Shown one piece after another: positions 29,411 through 31,207 of a stretch of DNA of 31,207 nt. This DNA is from a virus: positions 1-31,207 of IMG/VR virus record IMGVR_UViG_3300032896_000426; one strand, given 5' to 3'. The first letter of the stretch is position 1. Each line of letters starts with the position of its first letter. A program made the position numbers and the translations under genes. The notes beneath the pieces were generated by a model that saw nothing but the letters and a program-made list of their open reading frames with translations, searched no databases and was not told the origin of the DNA.

Positions 29411-29716
29411 CTAGTCTGGCCACCTGCACACCCAGGAGCGCCTGCTGATCCCGAGCGCTTCGGGTACCGGCTCGCCAGTGACCCGGTAGACGACCTGGCG
29501 GTTGACTCCGGCGATCCGCAGCACCGATCCCTGGATCGTGCCGATGCCGCCAGTCCCGCCCAGCTCTAGTGACACTCCTGGGTCATCGCCACGGAAGGCG
29601 GCGAGCACGGATTCTTCGTCGAGCACGACGCAGGGGTGGGCTCTGTCGACGTGCAGCCTGCCGTCGCTGTCCCATTCCAGGATGAGCATGCCGTTGAACT
29701 CGCTGCTCACGCTCAC
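29411..29716 (-). CDS. hypothetical protein
   Basis: The GTG at 29716 overlaps the upstream stop (GTGA) and gives 101 residues starting VSVSSEFNGMLILEWDSD. It is strand-rich (GVSLELGGTGGIGTIQG, VLRIAGVNRQVVYRVTG) with a basic, Trp-containing C-terminus (RRSWVCRWPD). No family recognised. It may be a small beta-barrel or nucleic-acid-binding protein. Coupling to its neighbours supports expression. Confidence 0.6.
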   Translation of the reverse strand: MSVSSEFNGMLILEWDSDGRLHVDRAHPCVVLDEESVLAAFRGDDPGVSLELGGTGGIGTIQGSVLRIAGVNRQVVYRVTGEPVPEALGISRRSWVCRWPD

Positions 29717-29916
29717 CGTAGTTTCGCTTTCCACATTTCGGCGGCGGACTCGTGCATGCCGACGGCGAGGATGACGTCGACGCCTTCGGTGTACAGCAGC
29801 CAGGTGCGGACCTTGCCGGCGTCGTCGAGGCCGCGGACGACGGCGACGGCGGTGAGCGGGGTCATGAGGCCGGGCGGCTCGGCGGCGACGGCCAGCCCGG
29901 CTATCTCGGTGCTCAC
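29713..29916 (-). CDS. small hypothetical protein
   Basis: The GTG at 29916 overlaps the upstream TGA (GTGA) and yields 67 residues: TEIAGLAVAAEPPGLMTPLT, RTWLLYTEGVDVILAVGMHE and SAAEMWKAKL. A compact mixed alpha/beta protein with no family recognised. The longer upstream frame is a shadow of the preceding gene. It is part of the right-hand cluster of small genes. Confidence 0.6.
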   Translation of the reverse strand: MSTEIAGLAVAAEPPGLMTPLTAVAVVRGLDDAGKVRTWLLYTEGVDVILAVGMHESAAEMWKAKLR

Positions 29917-30227
29917 AGCGGCACCCCGTGCTTCCGCTCGTACCGTCGCCGCTCGGCGTTCTTGCGGTGCCGGTAGGTGAAGGCGGGCAGCCAGTCGAGC
30001 CGGCAGCTCACGCCGTCCTTGCACACGCGCTCCCAGAGACGACCGGAGCGCTTTTCCAGCCACCACCACATTTCGACTCGCCAGCCGAGCCAGGTGCTCA
30101 CGGCTGCCTCAGCAGACGGTCGGGCGAGCGCGACGGCCTGGGCGTTCTGCTCACGCACGGCGTCGCGGAACTCGCCCGGCACGGCCGTGGTGACCGTGCC
30201 GGGCGTCTCCGCCGCGCTTGCGCTCAC
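29913..30227 (-). CDS. hypothetical basic Trp-rich protein
   Basis: The GTG at 30227 overlaps the upstream stop (GTGA) and gives 104 residues starting VSASAAETPGTVTTAVPGEF. A helical middle (FRDAVREQNAQAVALARPSA) is followed by a Trp-rich segment (WLGWRVEMWWWLEKRSGRLW) and a strongly basic tail (YRHRKNAERRRYERKHG). This could bind nucleic acid or a membrane surface. No family recognised. Confidence 0.6.
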   Translation of the reverse strand: MSASAAETPGTVTTAVPGEFRDAVREQNAQAVALARPSAEAAVSTWLGWRVEMWWWLEKRSGRLWERVCKDGVSCRLDWLPAFTYRHRKNAERRRYERKHGVPL

Positions 30228-30691
30228 TGGCCTGCCGGGGCTGCCTGCGTGACCGCCTGCGCCGGGTCCGGCTGCGCGTACAGGCCGAGCACGGTCTTCA
30301 GCCCTTGCGCCACGCCGGTGATGGTGCCGGGCGGGATGCCGACCGCGGTGGCGAGGCCGCTGAGGTCGTTGAGGACGTCGGCGGTCTCCGGGTTGGCGAG
30401 GACGGTGGTGACCTTGGTCAGGGCGTCCTCGTCGAGGCCCTGGAGCTTGGCCTTGACGTCGGCGAAGTCCTTGTCGAGCGTGTCGAACAGTGACATGGGT
30501 TCCTCCTGGGTTGCTGTGTCCACGGTAGCCGGGTGGACGTCCGGGGCTTGTGAGGTCAGCTGCCGTATGGCGGCCTGGCGGTGGTGGCCGGGGCGTTCGA
30601 ACCAGCCGGTGACGGCGTGCCCGGCTTCTTCAGCTGCGTGTTCGGCGCTGCCCCAGACGGCATGGGCGGCTTCGCGGGCGATGTTGACCAT
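30224..30691 (-). CDS. hypothetical protein with a second internal start
   Basis: The ATG at 30691 has GGAGG upstream and gives 155 residues. Its N-terminal part (EAAHAVWGSAEHAAEEAGHA) is Ala/His-rich and helical. In the same frame the ATG at 30496 is preceded by AGGAGG six bases away and would give a 90-residue protein beginning MSLFDTLDKDFADVKAKLQG and continuing with helices (ALTKVTTVLANPETADVLND). Both products may be made, one nested in the other. The start at 30691 lies inside the end of the upstream gene. No family recognised. Confidence 0.6.
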   Translation of the reverse strand: MVNIAREAAHAVWGSAEHAAEEAGHAVTGWFERPGHHRQAAIRQLTSQAPDVHPATVDTATQEEPMSLFDTLDKDFADVKAKLQGLDEDALTKVTTVLANPETADVLNDLSGLATAVGIPPGTITGVAQGLKTVLGLYAQPDPAQAVTQAAPAGQ

Positions 30692-31082
30692 GGTCTAGTC
30701 CTCCGGTCCCGTGCTGAGTCTGATCTTGGTCCAGTTGTTGGAGGTCGAGGACGGTGCTCAGCAGCCAGTCGGCATGCGCCTCGGTGTAGGGCCCGAATAC
30801 GCCGTCGATGGTGCCGCTGTCGTGGTAGCCCTTGACGAGCACCCAGCGGGCGGCCGGCCAGACGGGCTCAGGCGAGCCGGTCGTGAGGATGCGGTAGATC
30901 GCGGCAGCCCTGGCGTCGATCGCCGTGAGCGTGGCGAGCACCGTCTCGGCGTCCCCGGGCCGCACCAGGGCGTCCGGGCGCAGGGTGACGCGGGCGTGCT
31001 CGCAGGCATGGACGAGCGTTTCCTCGCCGACGTGGATGCTGTCGATCTCCACCCTGAGCGGCTCGTGCGGCTCTGTGCTCAC
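30630..31082 (-). CDS. hypothetical protein
   Basis: The GTG at 31082 overlaps the stop of the partial gene (GTGA) and yields 150 residues: EPLRVEIDSIHVGEETLVHA, VTLRPDALVRPGDAETVLAT, TAIDARAAAIYRIL and RWVLVKGYHDSGTIDGVFGP. It is a mixed alpha/beta protein. The final ~25 residues (PRSRPCRLGQRRTRS) are basic and overlap the next gene, so the real protein could end in a disordered tail. No family recognised. Confidence 0.55.
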   Translation of the reverse strand: MSTEPHEPLRVEIDSIHVGEETLVHACEHARVTLRPDALVRPGDAETVLATLTAIDARAAAIYRILTTGSPEPVWPAARWVLVKGYHDSGTIDGVFGPYTEAHADWLLSTVLDLQQLDQDQTQHGTGGLDHGQHRPRSRPCRLGQRRTRS

Positions 31083-31207
31083 GTTGCGTTCCTGGTCGTG
31101 CGCCTGCGCGGCGCGGTAGCTGGCTTGGCGCGCAGGGCGGCCGGGGCCTGGTCCGCCGGGATCTCAGGTGCCGGGACCGACGCGAACAGCGACAGGACGC
31201 GGGCGCT
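31079..31207 (-). CDS. partial gene, C-terminus only
   Basis: An open frame enters from the right edge and stops at 31079 in a GTGA overlap with the next gene. The 42 visible residues (SARVLSLFASVPAPEIPADQ, then APRRRTTRNAT) are Ala/Pro-rich with a basic end. This is too little for a family call. Coupling suggests it heads or continues the same operon. Confidence 0.4.
   Translation of the reverse strand, partial: SARVLSLFASVPAPEIPADQAPAALRAKPATAPRRRTTRNAT

Noticed and set aside
1-31207. Integrase, excisionase, replication or defence system
   Set aside because: I found no recombinase, polymerase, helicase, toxin-antitoxin or CRISPR components; the only regulator is the XRE gene, so no such system is called.

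Overview
This window is a very GC-rich stretch of actinomycete-type DNA that reads as the packaging, head, tail and lysis modules of a siphovirus, either a phage genome or a prophage. The case for an actinobacterial host rests on strong G/C at third codon positions, frequent GTG starts, genes joined by GTGA or ATGA overlaps, a DUF6221-type gene, a DUF4236-like gene, and an endolysin that pairs a glycosidase-like domain with a peptidoglycan-binding repeat. No integrase, replication gene or plainly bacterial gene is present, so I cannot tell prophage from free phage. The order (Streptomyces, Streptosporangiales or similar) is an inference.

Layout. 1-416: two small plus-strand genes, the second DUF6221-like. 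417-724: a non-coding convergent region with hairpins and an AT-rich block. 725-3564: the lysis end of the late operon, on the minus strand. It holds an endolysin, a 22-residue leader ORF and five small membrane proteins, one of them a 97-residue protein with a K+ channel selectivity filter. 3576-12151: tail tip and tail, with a 1495-residue protein carrying a beta-helix fused to a minor tail protein, a minor tail protein and the tape measure. 12158-17313: frameshifted tail chaperone, two tail-tube paralogues and the neck/connector genes. 17310-19147: a papain-like-fold candidate with a possible antisense gene inside it, two small zinc-ribbon proteins and a decoration-type protein. 19159-25538: two tandem HK97-type major capsid paralogues, a ClpP-type prohead protease, a portal with a ParB-like tail, and two small genes.

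The terminase pair (25624-27463) is the only well-supported plus-strand block in the centre. It diverges from the portal operon across a short AT-rich region packed with TAAC/GTTA half-sites, and converges at its other end with a second minus-strand block. The convergence region (27464-27681) contains a tRNA D-arm remnant and a family of GGTSACC-type repeats. The second block (27682-31207) holds small genes, most of unknown function, plus an XRE regulator and an HNH endonuclease.

How the genes fit together. Minus-strand transcription from about 25,600 would make portal, protease, capsid proteins, connectors, tail, fibre and finally lysis proteins in the canonical lambdoid order. The standout features are duplicated structural genes (capsid and tail tube), a miniature K+ channel in the lysis module, an antisense ORF with a leaderless-type promoter inside a late gene, a probable second frameshift in a membrane-protein gene, and two apparent AUU/AUC starts.
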